Origin: Umbelopsis ramanniana AG
Taxonomy: Eukaryota; Mucoromycota; Umbelopsidomycetes; Umbelopsidales; Umbelopsidaceae
Direction: 5' to 3'
Assembly: GCF_025399195.1 (NCBI RefSeq)
Contig: NW_026252142.1
Location: 1-64,000, forward strand
DNA length: 64,000 nt
How positions within the stretch are numbered: the stretch's first letter is position 1; the number at the start of each line of letters is the position of its first letter. Made by a program: the position numbers and the translations under genes. The notes beneath the pieces are model-generated. The model was not told the origin of the DNA and ran no database searches. It saw only the letters and a list, made by a program, of their open reading frames with translations. Shown piece by piece: positions 35,932-46,921 of this stretch.

Positions 35932-37665
35932 ATGTCCTGGATTAAGATTGGACTGCTTGTGCTTGGCGCGTACGTCTATTCGGCAGCAAGTCAAGAGAGA
36001 CGTTGCCGCTGCTTGTCCACTGACCCATGCTGGCCGTCCCTGGACACCTGGAATCAGTTGGACGCCTCTCTGACAGGTGGACTGGTGCCTGTGTATCCTC
36101 CTGCCAAGCCTTGCCATGGCGATAACATTAATCAAACGGAATGCCAAATTGTTCATGACCGGTGGTTTGACGGCTACTGGCGAAGTGACCAGCCGGGAGC
36201 TTTGATCTCCATGAATTTTGAAATCCTGCCTAATGAGACTTGGGGATGCCAGCTCAATGTCAGTTCGTCTTGGCCTTGTTCTCAAGGCAACTTGCCAACG
36301 TTTGCAGCCAATGTATCCAATGTGGCTGACGTGCAAAAGGCTGTCCAATTTGCTTCTGAGCATAATTTACGGCTGGTGATTAAAAATTCTGGTCACGACT
36401 ACATTGGTCGAAGTACGGCTGCTGATGCCTTCAGTATCTGGACTCGCCATCTTAATGACATAACTCTGCATGATGCCTTTGTGCCAAATAACACCAATGC
36501 CGCCCCTACCACTGCTGTTACTGTTCAAACAGGCGTTCGGCTGATCGACCTGTATGAAGCCACCGCGCATAAAGATTTGGTTGTCGTGGCTGGCGCTGCT
36601 ATCACCGTTGCTGCTGGTGGTGGTTATATTGGAGGAGGTGGTCATTCTCCTATTTCACCGATCTATGGTCTAGCCGTTGATAATGCCTTGCAATTCACTG
36701 TTGTGCTTGCTAACGGGGAAGTGGTCATTGCCAACGATGCTATGAACCCAGACCTTTTCTGGGCACTGCGAGGTGGAGGAGCAGGTACGTGGGGGGTGGT
36801 GATTGATGTGACACTACGCACCTTCCCTGCTCCAAACGTCATGTCTAGCGTCCTATTCATTGCTGCCCACAATGATACCAAGTCGTTCACGTCGGTCATG
36901 ACCAAGTTCATTGAACTTCAACCTCAAATGTCAAAAGATAACTTTACTGGCTACTGGTATGGGTTTAACAAAACTCTTGCCTTTTTATACATTGGTTATG
37001 ACCTCAACAAGACGGAAGCCACTACCCGCATGACTCCATTCTTGAACTTCACCGCTTCCGTGTCTGGACCGCCTCCACAATACATAGTGACGGAATTCCC
37101 CAGCTGGGCGGCGTTTTTGGAAACAACTTGGTGTCCTGGCGGGACATGTCCTTCAGAGGGTGGCCAAACTGCTCTCCTGGCATCTCGCTTGATTCCCCTC
37201 GATTCTTTTGATCAACCCGATGCGCTTGGTTCATTGCTTGTGGACATAAGTAGTGACCTCGACGTCACTGGCGATACCATGCTTGGGCACCTTGTGGCGG
37301 GCGGAGAAGTCGTCAGAAAGGACCCAGATAGCGTGGGTGTAAACCCTGCTTGGCGCAAAGCCCTCTGGCATGTTGTACTCACTGGTGCACAGTTTGAATT
37401 CAATGCCACAGCCGCTCAACGAAAGAAAGCCGGCGACCGTGTCACAAAATTGAACAGCAAGCTGATTGATTTCACACCTGGTTCGGGAGCGTATCTCAAT
37501 GAAGCGGATATCCAAGAACCCAACTGGCAACAATCGTTCTTTGGATCGCATTATGATCGCTTGAAGCAGATAAAGAACAAGGTGGATCCACACCACCTGT
37601 TTATTTGTCACCATTGTGTTGGCAGCGAAGACTGGGATGCCTCATTGAATTGTCCGGCAAAGTGA
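35932..37665 (+). CDS. Secreted FAD-linked oxidase, BBE type
   Basis: A single exon encodes 577 aa. Residues 1-20 form a signal peptide (MSWIKIGLLVLGAYVYSAAS), and the in-frame extension upstream to 35800 starts with TTG only. The FAD_binding_4 domain shows IKNSGHDYIGRS, whose His155 is the usual covalent FAD site, then GGGGHSPISPIYGLAVDN and DLFWALRGGGAGTWGVV. The C-terminal berberine-bridge segment is NKVDPHHLFICHHCVG. Many N-glycosylation sequons and paired cysteines support secretion. Such enzymes oxidise sugars, alcohols or secondary metabolites; the substrate is unknown. No biosynthetic cluster surrounds it. Confidence 0.93.
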   Translation: MSWIKIGLLVLGAYVYSAASQERRCRCLSTDPCWPSLDTWNQLDASLTGGLVPVYPPAKPCHGDNINQTECQIVHDRWFDGYWRSDQPGALISMNFEILPNETWGCQLNVSSSWPCSQGNLPTFAANVSNVADVQKAVQFASEHNLRLVIKNSGHDYIGRSTAADAFSIWTRHLNDITLHDAFVPNNTNAAPTTAVTVQTGVRLIDLYEATAHKDLVVVAGAAITVAAGGGYIGGGGHSPISPIYGLAVDNALQFTVVLANGEVVIANDAMNPDLFWALRGGGAGTWGVVIDVTLRTFPAPNVMSSVLFIAAHNDTKSFTSVMTKFIELQPQMSKDNFTGYWYGFNKTLAFLYIGYDLNKTEATTRMTPFLNFTASVSGPPPQYIVTEFPSWAAFLETTWCPGGTCPSEGGQTALLASRLIPLDSFDQPDALGSLLVDISSDLDVTGDTMLGHLVAGGEVVRKDPDSVGVNPAWRKALWHVVLTGAQFEFNATAAQRKKAGDRVTKLNSKLIDFTPGSGAYLNEADIQEPNWQQSFFGSHYDRLKQIKNKVDPHHLFICHHCVGSEDWDASLNCPAK

Positions 37666-38312
37666 AACCATGTTTTCAGAGTAATTTGGAAGCTCTGAGA
37701 TGTGAGAGGTTGCTGCCACGCGTGGTGTACCTTATTTGTGAACACGCAACGACGCATTACTAGGATAACGTTTTTTTTTATCAAGTCAATAAATTTTTTT
37801 CATATTATAATAAAATTCTCATAGGTCACCATGTTTGTCACATCATACATTCGTCCGGTTATGCTAATGGCATATGTTTTTGTACGTCAACTCTGGCTTT
37901 TATAGCCATGGTATCCATGTCTAGCCCCCCAAGCGGGGCGCCCCTGCCTCAGGACACTATCAATGATGAAGGTGCTAAGGTGCCTTTGCCATGTCATGCC
38001 ATTGGCACGGCAAGTTTTATTTTGTTTGCAATAGAATAGTATAACCTGACAGTGGGGAGAGAACCGCTAGGATTCGAGCAGTCATGGTACGCACGAAAAA
38101 TGGGGGGGGGGACAGTAACAACAGCATGAAAGGAACGGTGGGAGAAACATTATGAACGTGAGGGAGGGAGTACATGATATGACTGACAGTAAAGAAAAAA
38201 CGCGAGAGGGTAATAGCCAAAAAGGTCAGCAAAAATCAAAACATTCGCATTTTGTTAGGATAGCACGTAGAATAGGCGGGAATTTTGGGGGGGGGGGAGA
38301 CCTCCGATGGTA
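37666..38312. other. Convergent 3' region with G-runs and a GC hairpin
   Basis: No gene is seen. A short GC hairpin (CCCCAAGCGGGG) lies near 37928. Pure G-runs occur at about 38101-38110 and 38287-38297, close to the 3' end of the minus-strand GTPase. Confidence 0.6.
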
Positions 38313-39052
38313 TCAAAGGATAAGGCACTTGAACTTCTTTTTGCTCTTATCTCTGGCTGGCATCTGTCGATTAATCTGTCTGACAAGATCGTAAAACACT
38401 TCATCAACGTTGATCTTTTGTCTGGCTGACGTTTCATAAAACGGTTTACCGCCCCATTGTTGTGAGAGCATCATGCCTTGTTCTCGGGACACCATGCGCT
38501 CGTCTTCCAAATCGCACTTGTTACCAACCAGCACCAGCGGAACCTAAGTGAAGCAGGCAGGGGTGAGTGGTCAAGAAGAAGAAAAACAGCGCGGCACTAC
38601 GTATACAGAGGTTATTCAAAATAAAGATGTCAACTCACGTTGTCAGTATCTTTGACCCGCAAAATCTGCTCTCGTAATTCATACAGATCGTTCATAGTCA
38701 CCATACTTGTGATGGAGAATACAAGTATGAAGCCTTGGCCGTTTTTCATGTACAAGTCTCTCATAGCGGTAAATTGTTCGGTACCAGCCGTATCCAAAAT
38801 CTCCAGCATGCACTGCTGTCCATCCACCTCGACTTGTTTTCTATACGAGTCTTCGATCGTTGGATCATACTTTTCCACAAATATTGATTGAACAAACTGG
38901 ACGGTCTGCAGGAGAGATGAGTGTGAGATTAGAGTAGAGTCGGAGATGGCAGCGATATCATGAAAGACGCGGTGAAGAGATGGAAAACGACGTACCAATG
39001 CTGACTTTCCAACACCACCAGATCCGAGGACGACGAGTTTATATTCCCTCAT
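38313..39052 (-). CDS. RSR1: Rap/Rsr1-type Ras-family GTPase
   Basis: Three exons on the minus strand (39052-38996, 38905-38639, 38543-38313) encode 184 aa. Motifs are the P-loop [10 protein letters not shown], the effector loop [38 protein letters not shown] and [14 protein letters not shown]. The Thr after DTAG (where Ras has Gln) is the hallmark of Rap/Rsr1 proteins. The tail [12 protein letters not shown] ends in a CaaX box with Leu, predicting geranylgeranylation, next to a polybasic patch. Rsr1/Bud1 directs polarity-site selection in yeasts and hyphal guidance. It is the second Ras-family member in this window. Confidence 0.93.
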
Positions 39053-39493
39053 GCTTGCACTAAGAGGATGATGGGCGGAGCTTTGACAAAAGAACAAGGA
39101 GAGACTCAAATATGAAATTGGGATGGGCCAGAAAACTGGTCTGAGTGGCTTTGGTGGAGTCTATCCCCCCCCCATACTTTTTTCACAATGACGCGTATAT
39201 CCTTTTCTTTGAGTGAATGTATTAAAAAAAAAAAAAAAGACAGAAGCGATATAAAATAAACGTTTCCAAAAAAACACACAACATCTACTGGAGAAAAACA
39301 TACAAGAAAGAAAAAAATGGTGAGCCAAACAACCGAATGTCCTCGCGAAACATATAATAGGGACATGGCATTCTAGTGAACCGGCATGAAAGCATGCTGA
39401 AAAGCTAGAATGGGGATTTTGATAAAAAGAATAAATAGAATTCAATTTGGGATGGTGTCTGATCAACTTTTTGGGATATTTTTTCGTTTCTTT
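39053..39493. other. RSR1 upstream region / PAT1 3' region
   Basis: This contains a C-run (about 39166-39174), a poly(A) run (about 39224-39238), the RSR1 promoter and the PAT1 3' UTR. No coding content is seen. Confidence 0.55.
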
Positions 39494-42400
39494 TTACACA
39501 GGCAAGGTGACTTGGGAAGCATCCAAGCCAAGAGCATGTAGGAATAGGTTGACATTGGATATCTTGTGTGCGGCTTGTTCAGCAGGAAGGCGGTTACTGG
39601 ATGCCATTACGATATCTTCCATGACGCGATCTCTGATCTCAGTGACCAGCGAATGTTGCTGCTCCATGGAGGCACCCACGGCAATAGCAGCCAAGAACTG
39701 CCATACATAAGTATCATCCGCGTTGTTAGCAAGATGGACAGCATTGATAGCTTGGTTGTTGCCAGGGAGTATCACAGGTGGTGGGAAGAACATGAGGAAA
39801 TGGTCATGCAATTTCTCATACAGTTGCTGGTATAGCATATCCCATCGTTCCAGTTCTTCAGGAGTGCATTGAGCAAGACCTTGCAAGGCACCTCCACCTT
39901 GCTTGAGGATCTCCGCTCGCGACAAGAACATGGTCATCAAGGACAAGCCAGCCTGGGATATAGTTAGCAAAACGCAAGTCTCATACCAATGAATAAAAAA
40001 ATAAAATGAAGTCGTACCTTGCTCTTGCCAACATACATAAGGTCGTTTCGCTGCATCATCAATTGAATCAGGTCACACACCGTGCTGAAGGGAGCTTCGG
40101 CGACATAGGCCACCATGGGAGGGATAACGGTGTTCATGAACAATTCGACATCCTCCAAGCTGACGAAATCGTATTGATCTTGACCTTGAGAAGGTGTGTT
40201 GCTGGTGGCCATCTGACACACCTTGAGGGAGTCAAAGTGAGCAACAACCAATTTGAGCATAGAATAGATTTTCTCTGGGCTGCAGTGTCGTGCTATACGA
40301 GGAATGAGCTTTTTGCCCTTATGGACAGACAAGATGGAAATGAAAGGATGTTGATTGATATCTTCATCTTCTTCAATTCGAAGTTCACTCCACATTTTGC
40401 TAATGGCGTCGGCATAGTCCGTGTTCCATCGGTCAATAGAGTCCTGATGTTCTTTTTCGTAACCAGGTCTCGCAACAGGCGAAGGAGCTTCTCTGCGCAA
40501 CTGTTCCAACTTGAGCACGGTCATGTAGAGGTCTTCAATCAGTCTCAACACCTTCTTCTTATCATTGAGCACCTTGCGAGGAGGGGAAGATTTCTATGGG
40601 CACAATAAGTCAGCATTCAATTTAAATTGTGGGGAGGAAGCGCGCTAAGACTAACCTCGGATCGATCCTCAGGACTGGTTTGTTCGCTGGAGTCATGAGC
40701 AGAAACGCTGGATGCCTTTCTGTCACTGACTTGCAACAGTTGTCTTGGGTTTCTGACAGAATGTGTGGTAATTTTACCCAAAGCACCTTCCAAAGACACT
40801 ACAAGGGAGATGGATATGTTAAAAAGGGCCACGATCCAAACAAAATGTTGCTTAAACACTCACATTGAGTTTGCTTGGGACGTCTCTTAGCGTCATTGAC
40901 GATACGTTGAACCTGCTGTTGCATTTTGTGCATGGCATTCTCTTCGCGTCGGTTAGATCGCTTGCCTCTGTCACCACTTTCTCTTAGCTTGGCTTCCATC
41001 ATGGGATCCTTGTTGGAACCCGGGGGAGGAAGTCCGGCTCTCTGTCTGATGGCTGAGTAGACTTGATAGTAGAAATCATCAGCAAAAGGATCTCCAGAAG
41101 CAAGTTGCTGAAGTTGAATGCGATTGATGAAATCCTTGTCACGAGTAGTCATCAACTTGTCATAGCGCGACTAGAAAAACGCAGGAAACACGGGTCAATA
41201 TCACATTCATGAACGATCACTAGCTTTTCCCTTCAGTCCTCACCTTCTCAGCTTGCTGACGCATTTGCTCACGTCTCTTAAGCTCCTTCTCCGCTGACAT
41301 TTGTTCCAAAAGCTCTTGCTGTTGTCTAAGGGCCATCATTTGAGCTGGATCAACATTTCCGTAACCAAACTGGGGTTGTTGCTGTTGCTGCTGAGGGTAC
41401 GGCATATTGGGGCTGGGGACACCTCCTTTAGCTAACATAGCAGCTTCCACTTCCGCCATAGTAAGCATTTTCTTTCCAGGAAGTTGGTTGCCGCCAAGCA
41501 TGTTGGACTGATCGCTAGGAGGCATTTGACCATGGTAGTTGGCCGTACGGTGTAACTCGGCCTCAATTTCATCAAACGTCTGTCCTCTTTGGTGGCCAGG
41601 CACAAGTCCATAAGGCTGCTGTTGACCAAGGTAAGGCTGCTGCTGCTGCTTGGCTCCTTGAGCATGCAAGGCTGCGGCGTACGATTGGTCTGTCAAAAAA
41701 CACAGAACTGTCAGCTATGACCATGATTGACACTTAGTGTACAGTATTGCTTACCATGAGGCGAACCGAAATCTCCCCAAATAGAGCTAGAAGCCATAGC
41801 TGGTGACGAGTCATCCAAACCACGGCTGCTGGCAGAATGACCACGGCTTAGAGCAGAGGTGTAACGCAGCTGATTGTCCTCAAAGTTATTCTTAGGAGGA
41901 ACCCAAGGGTTGAGAAAACCTGCCTGTTGCTGACCATGACGGGCTGCTATATGAAAGGAGCATGACTTAGAAATGGCACTAGAAGGACGCAAAGCAATGC
42001 ATGTTTAGTAGCTTACGTTGCTGGTTCTGATTTGGCTTTCCACTAATGAAAAAAGCTTCATCTTCACTGATTCTAGTGTTGTTGAAGTTTTCAGTGTTGG
42101 AAACAAAATCAAAGTCAGGACCTACGAAAAGCAAGCAGTTTAGTGAACCGAATCTGAGGGCATTCACTACTATATCAATCCTCAAGCTTACCATCTTTTC
42201 TGACATCGACAGAGAATGTGACATCATTGAGATCGTCGTTCTCTTCTATGAGTTGATCAGCCAAACCATCATCTTCCTCAAGCTCCTGTCTCAGACCACC
42301 AAAATCGTAGATCTCAAGGTCTTCGCCAGCTCTTGCAGCGTAGTTCTTGATTTTGGAGTTGACGTCGCCGGAGCCTTCAAATATCTCATCGTCATAACCT

Positions 42401-42583
42401 CCTCCTCCTACAACACCACCACGTGGTCTATCGCGGTCTCCTAGTGGAGGTAAACTGGTATTGAAACTATAGATCCAAAAAGAAGAGTGAGGTCAGCGTG
42501 GGGGGTTCGATTAGAGAAGATTGGACATGAAGTGACCATTTCTCGTAAACTGAATCGCCTTACCCAAAAAAAGAATCTCCCAT
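39494..42583 (-). CDS. PAT1: PAT1-like mRNA decapping activator
   Basis: Nine exons on the minus strand encode 840 aa: 42583-42564, 42466-42192, 42121-42017, 41946-41755, 41689-41244, 41170-40864, 40798-40656, 40593-40018, 39952-39494. Pat1 links deadenylation to decapping by binding Lsm1-7 and Dcp2 in P-bodies. The N-terminus MGDSFFGFNTSLP and a downstream FGGLRQELEEDDGL are the conserved Dhh1-binding region. The Gln-rich middle carries FDEIEAELHR and MTMAEVEA-like blocks. A linker reads SRYDKLMTTRDKDFINRIQL, and the alpha-helical C-terminal domain reads KKVLRLIEDLYMTVLKLEQ and RIARHCSPEKI. The first exon has only 20 coding bases. Confidence 0.93.
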
Positions 42584-43232
42584 TTGTCGTATTTAAGCTG
42601 TCGACAAATGCTTTGCTGATCAGGATACGCTCTTCCTGGTAACTTTTACGTCTAGATTCAAAGTGGTAAAGAAGAGCGATTAGATGCTGCGTAATCAGTG
42701 ACCACCATGCTTTACCCACTGCGACATTTTCGCTGGATCAGGTTAGAGGGGGATGAATAGGTATGTGTGTTGAAATGCGTACCCGTTGATACTACTTCAC
42801 CTAGTGGACGCTTTGGTAAAGTGCTGTGAGAGTATCTGCAGTGTTTGTTGCTGAGGTTTTTACCAAACAAGTTCCAAAGATTACAGGCCAATCAGAGCTC
42901 CGGATTTTTCAACATCAGCTCTGCCGTGGCTATCCCGCAACATTTAAAAGACTCTGATAACTGAAAGATGGGAACCTACAAAAGCACTGTGTTGATGTTG
43001 TTCGATGATAATAGCTTGATCGTTGTTATTATTGTTCAGAAAATACGTTTTGACTCATAAGGGCACGCTACGTCCGCGATATAGAATGTGATGATGATAC
43101 AGTATGTATATTAAACACGGCATGAACGACCTTCATGCCTATGGTCATTTCTTTTGAAGCTATTACGTATTTTCTAAGCAGTCTAATAAGTAAATGGAGA
43201 TTTTCAATACGTGCAGTTTGACACCGTTGGCT
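42584..43232. other. PAT1 promoter region / APC4 3' region
   Basis: No gene is seen. The PAT1 upstream region lies next to 42584 and the APC4 3' UTR next to 43232. Palindromic or repeated structure is not evident. Confidence 0.5.
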
Positions 43233-46200
43233 CTAGTCGTCGTTGCCTATCTGTTCGTCATCATCCTCGTCAGCATCATCAGCTTCACCCTCATCCATTT
43301 CCAGAACTAATATTTTTCCACTATCATCCACGACGCTCAGTATTCTGCGGCGCTGTCTACCATTGCTTCCAAGAATGACATTTTCCATGTCTTTTAGTTC
43401 CATGTATCTATTCAGCACAAGGTTCTCCGTAGCGCGCTAGAAGCTGTTAGGTTATGTGTACTGAAATAGGGTGTAAATGGGATGAAAAGCTTACTGTTGC
43501 TGAGGTTGCCCTAACCGTTTCCACATCAACATTGCTGTATTCTATTTCAGGATATGCAACAGTGGCAATGTAGGTCCTTCCTTCTGCTGAGGTATTGTTC
43601 AGACACTTCATCCACGCCACCACACGTAAACGCCTTGTATTCAAACGTACCTGTAGGGTCCACCAGGATCATGCCTAATTCTTGGTCATCAAACATCTCC
43701 ATGTCGGACACAATGACATCCTGAACATCGAAGCGCGCAACCTTGATGTCACCGGCCGTCATTGTTGAGCCTTTGAATTGCATGGCCAAGTTCAGCATAT
43801 ACACTGTACCAAGATATGTCAGAATGAATACATCGGTCAATGAGTTAGACTTCTATCAACTTACATTTTCGCCTGCCTTTCTCCACAATGACAAAGCCAG
43901 CATACTGTTGATGGATAGCACCCTGTAGTAACATCCAGTTAATCACACTATCAACAGCTATACAAGCAACTCATGCCATGCGCTAATTCTGTACCTCTGT
44001 AATGATCCTGACTGTGGTGTTTCGGTTGATGGATCCATACAATGGTGTCTTCCCTTGATGCTCAATTCCTTCATACGGACAGAGAGGGAAACATTTAACG
44101 ACTTTTAAGTGACGCTGTAGACTTTGGGCAGGTGTAGCGAAGATTTCCTCGATGGTTTGATTGAGTTTATCCAAGAATTCAAACAGGCTTGGACGGTGAA
44201 TGTCAGATGGTAGCGACAACGGCAGCTTGAAGCGGAAAGGGTATGCAGGTGGTAGGAAAGGCTGATCACCAAAATTAACGGACGGCAAGAAAGGTTCAAA
44301 CGAAGCTGACTCGTTCATGACAAAGAAGTTGGAAATTCGATCGGATATCAACGAATTCTCCAAAAAGTCGACAATCAGCAACGGACGCGAGCAGGCACTT
44401 CTACCAGTTGAGCCAGGATCCACTACATGTTGCACCACTGGCAGAAAATTTTATCACCTCATTAGCTCGGTTTGCAGTTCTTAACCCACAAATCAAGGTA
44501 TACTCACTATAGCGTGCCCAAGCGATGAACTCTTGAAAACTCTCAGATGTCTTTTTCAATGCCACAATTAACTCTTGATATCTACCATGGAATGCGCCGA
44601 CCAAAGATATCGCCGTACATGTCAGACCTTCGCTCACCAAGTCGTCGTAATTTTCTCTCCTACCATGAGTCGTTAGTACAAATTGAAAGTTATACGTAGT
44701 AGTCTCTCCTGATCATCAACCTACCAACGGCTATAGGCGTTCAGATCATTGAGTAAGCAAAGTAGTCGATCGCAAGCTGGCTGGATATATTCACAGATAA
44801 TGCGCAGCATTGACTGAAAACCAGCATTCGCTTCCTTCTCCCACTTCCTGATTTGCTAAAAGATGTTGCGTGCACTGATAAGTATGAAGATCATGCATCT
44901 TCTTTCATCTCCAGTCATGACGTACCTGTTCCGTGAGAACCTGCTCCAAGTAATAGTGTAATGGTTGACTGGTCATACCAGTGGCAAGCAATCCCAGAAA
45001 TTCCACAATAGGGGTTGCATTGGATTCTTTAACACATCGATGAGCACAACAGAGATCTGCAAGTGGTAACGTGGATTGCACGGCTTACCTTCATGATCCA
45101 ACAAAACCTGCTCAAACTTCTTCAGATTGGACGAAGATAGACCTGCTATTCCTCGATATTGTTTGGCCAAAGCATCATTGCATATTGAAATGTACTTTAA
45201 GCATGCTCGTATATGGAAGCTCTTTTTGGCAATGTTGGCTAGTTGACTGGCTCGTTGGTTCAAAATACTGGTGTCTATAATAACCCAACAAAGAGTTTCA
45301 GCGTCTTGTTCTGCTATCGTTTCCGTAGTTGTGCCTTCTATTCGCGCCTTTGCCATTAAGGACATGCTTTGTAAATCAGACGACACGACGGATTGCAACA
45401 CGACTGCATCCTGAATCGAAACATGGGTTGTAAACTCACTGCCGAAACCCGTCAACTTCCAATCACATTACAATTGCCTACCTGTAGACCATGAGCAAGT
45501 AGTGGGATAGTGCTAGCAAAGTATCGGCCCGAAGCGCTATTATAAATGTTCAGTATGCGCAACTCCAGCTGTATCCTCGTCTTTGATCTTATACCTACCA
45601 AAAGTGTATATTACCCTCACTATCACATATCGTCAGTATATCAATTTGATGGGTCTCATCTGGAAGTTCACTATCCAATTCGCCTTCACTGACGTTTCTT
45701 GCGTCAATTCCAAGCCTGTTAACGATACATGTCAACAAAATTATACCGTGTTACGACTGTGGTTGATACTAGATTCTTACTCTGACGGAGCGGTAATGAG
45801 CGAGCTGATCTCTGGCAATACAAGGTTGGGTGAGAGAACCAAAGGGTCGATGCCGAAGGGCTATAAGGAAAGAGTGAGCATTTCGCGTCGCAGTTATTAT
45901 TCGGAGTAGCAGACACTTGCCAGTTTCTCTTTGGAGGCCACCGAGTCATAGTCATTCCAATTGAGGCTGGTGATAGAAATACCTTGCGAAATGGAGCGCC
46001 AAACGATAGTTGAACTCGGGTAAGGTAGAGCCATGTTGAAAACCCGAACCAAACCAGACTCAAAACCGACCGCCAGCTCCTTTCCTACCACGGGCAAAAG
46101 GTTAGCCAGACGCACTGAGGCTTTGCTGTTTCGTCCGCACTTACCGTCTGGTCGCCATGCCATGGACATGACATCAGCTTCTCCGAGCCAACTCCAGACT

Positions 46201-46373
46201 GTGTGAACACCGTTTCGGCAAATGGACAAAGAGCCGCCTTTGTGAGCTATGGCGAGTAGATCTGCAATGGGACACCAGAGTGTCATGCGAACGTCCGTGT
46301 CGTCTGTCAGCAGCTTTTCTTCATACTGAGGGAATGTAAAAGAAAAGTTTGTCGGTTGGCCACAGTCCAACAT
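43233..46373 (-). CDS. APC4: Anaphase-promoting complex subunit 4
   Basis: Fourteen exons on the minus strand encode 776 aa: 46373-46145, 46084-45921, 45860-45781, 45715-45599, 45536-45482, 45410-45089, 45056-44926, 44855-44725, 44659-44508, 44437-43995, 43922-43865, 43803-43651, 43586-43495, 43436-43233. The N-terminal propeller reads LWCPIADLLAIAHKGGSL then MAWRPDGKELAVGFESGLV. The helical long domain reads ATPIVEFLGLLATGM, IRKWEKEANAGFQSML and PACDRLLCLLNDLNAYSRW. An acidic tail ends the protein. APC4 is a scaffold of the APC/C ubiquitin ligase platform. Intron 2 uses a GC donor (GCAAGT at 45920-45915), forced by reading frame. Confidence 0.88.
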
Positions 46374-46921
46374 GGATTAAACGTAGCTTGATCCAGGTAC
46401 TGAATCTACAACAGTTAAAAGTGGATTCGGGTTGGCAGCCGGCGATGAATTCCAGCTTTGTGACCGCTGCCTTCAGACACCCATATTCTTCGACTAACGC
46501 GATTTTTGATCGAATGATTCGTTCATATATTTGCTGCTCATTAAGGACCATCATAAGATATCCAATTGATAGTTCTAATGGACATACCTTGCATAATTGC
46601 TTTGATATTATATTAATGCGGTGAGCGACGCGCAAATACCTTTGTCTGATTTACTCCAAAAGGAAGAACATGAGTGCTAGTAAGATGGACTATATTTTCT
46701 CATATCGAGTTTCATTGGTATTACAGAGCATTGATATATTTTGTATATAATAATGTGAACGTAGAATAAGTGATAAGATGGAATATTTGGCTTGATGAGA
46801 AATGAAATTTTAGGAAGCTAGCTGTCAAACATTGGCTGTTGGAGGGATTAATTATAAATTATAATAAAACAAAAAAAAAAAAAGCATACCTACACCTCGT
46901 TGGTTATGCTCCTACTACATC
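46374..46921. other. APC4 5' region with overlapping upstream ORF
   Basis: A minus-strand ORF begins with tandem ATGs near 46555 (MMVLNEQQIYERIIRSK). It runs into the APC4 start region in another frame and ends at 46321. It may be an upstream ORF in the APC4 leader. A poly(A) run on the plus strand at about 46869-46881 marks the 3' side of the next gene. Confidence 0.35.

Noticed and set aside
35776-36363. 195-codon minus-strand ORF
   Set aside because: Antisense to the BBE-type oxidase; no recognisable motif.
37915-37945. GC hairpin as a terminator
   Set aside because: Rho-independent terminators are bacterial; in this eukaryotic context the hairpin has no clear meaning.
38095-39240. G-, C- and A-homopolymer runs around RSR1
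   Set aside because: Ordinary intergenic homopolymers; no quadruplex pattern with four evenly spaced G-tracts was clear.
40006-40608. 200-codon plus-strand ORF
   Set aside because: Antisense shadow of PAT1 exon 8; no domain and PAT1 evidence is strong.
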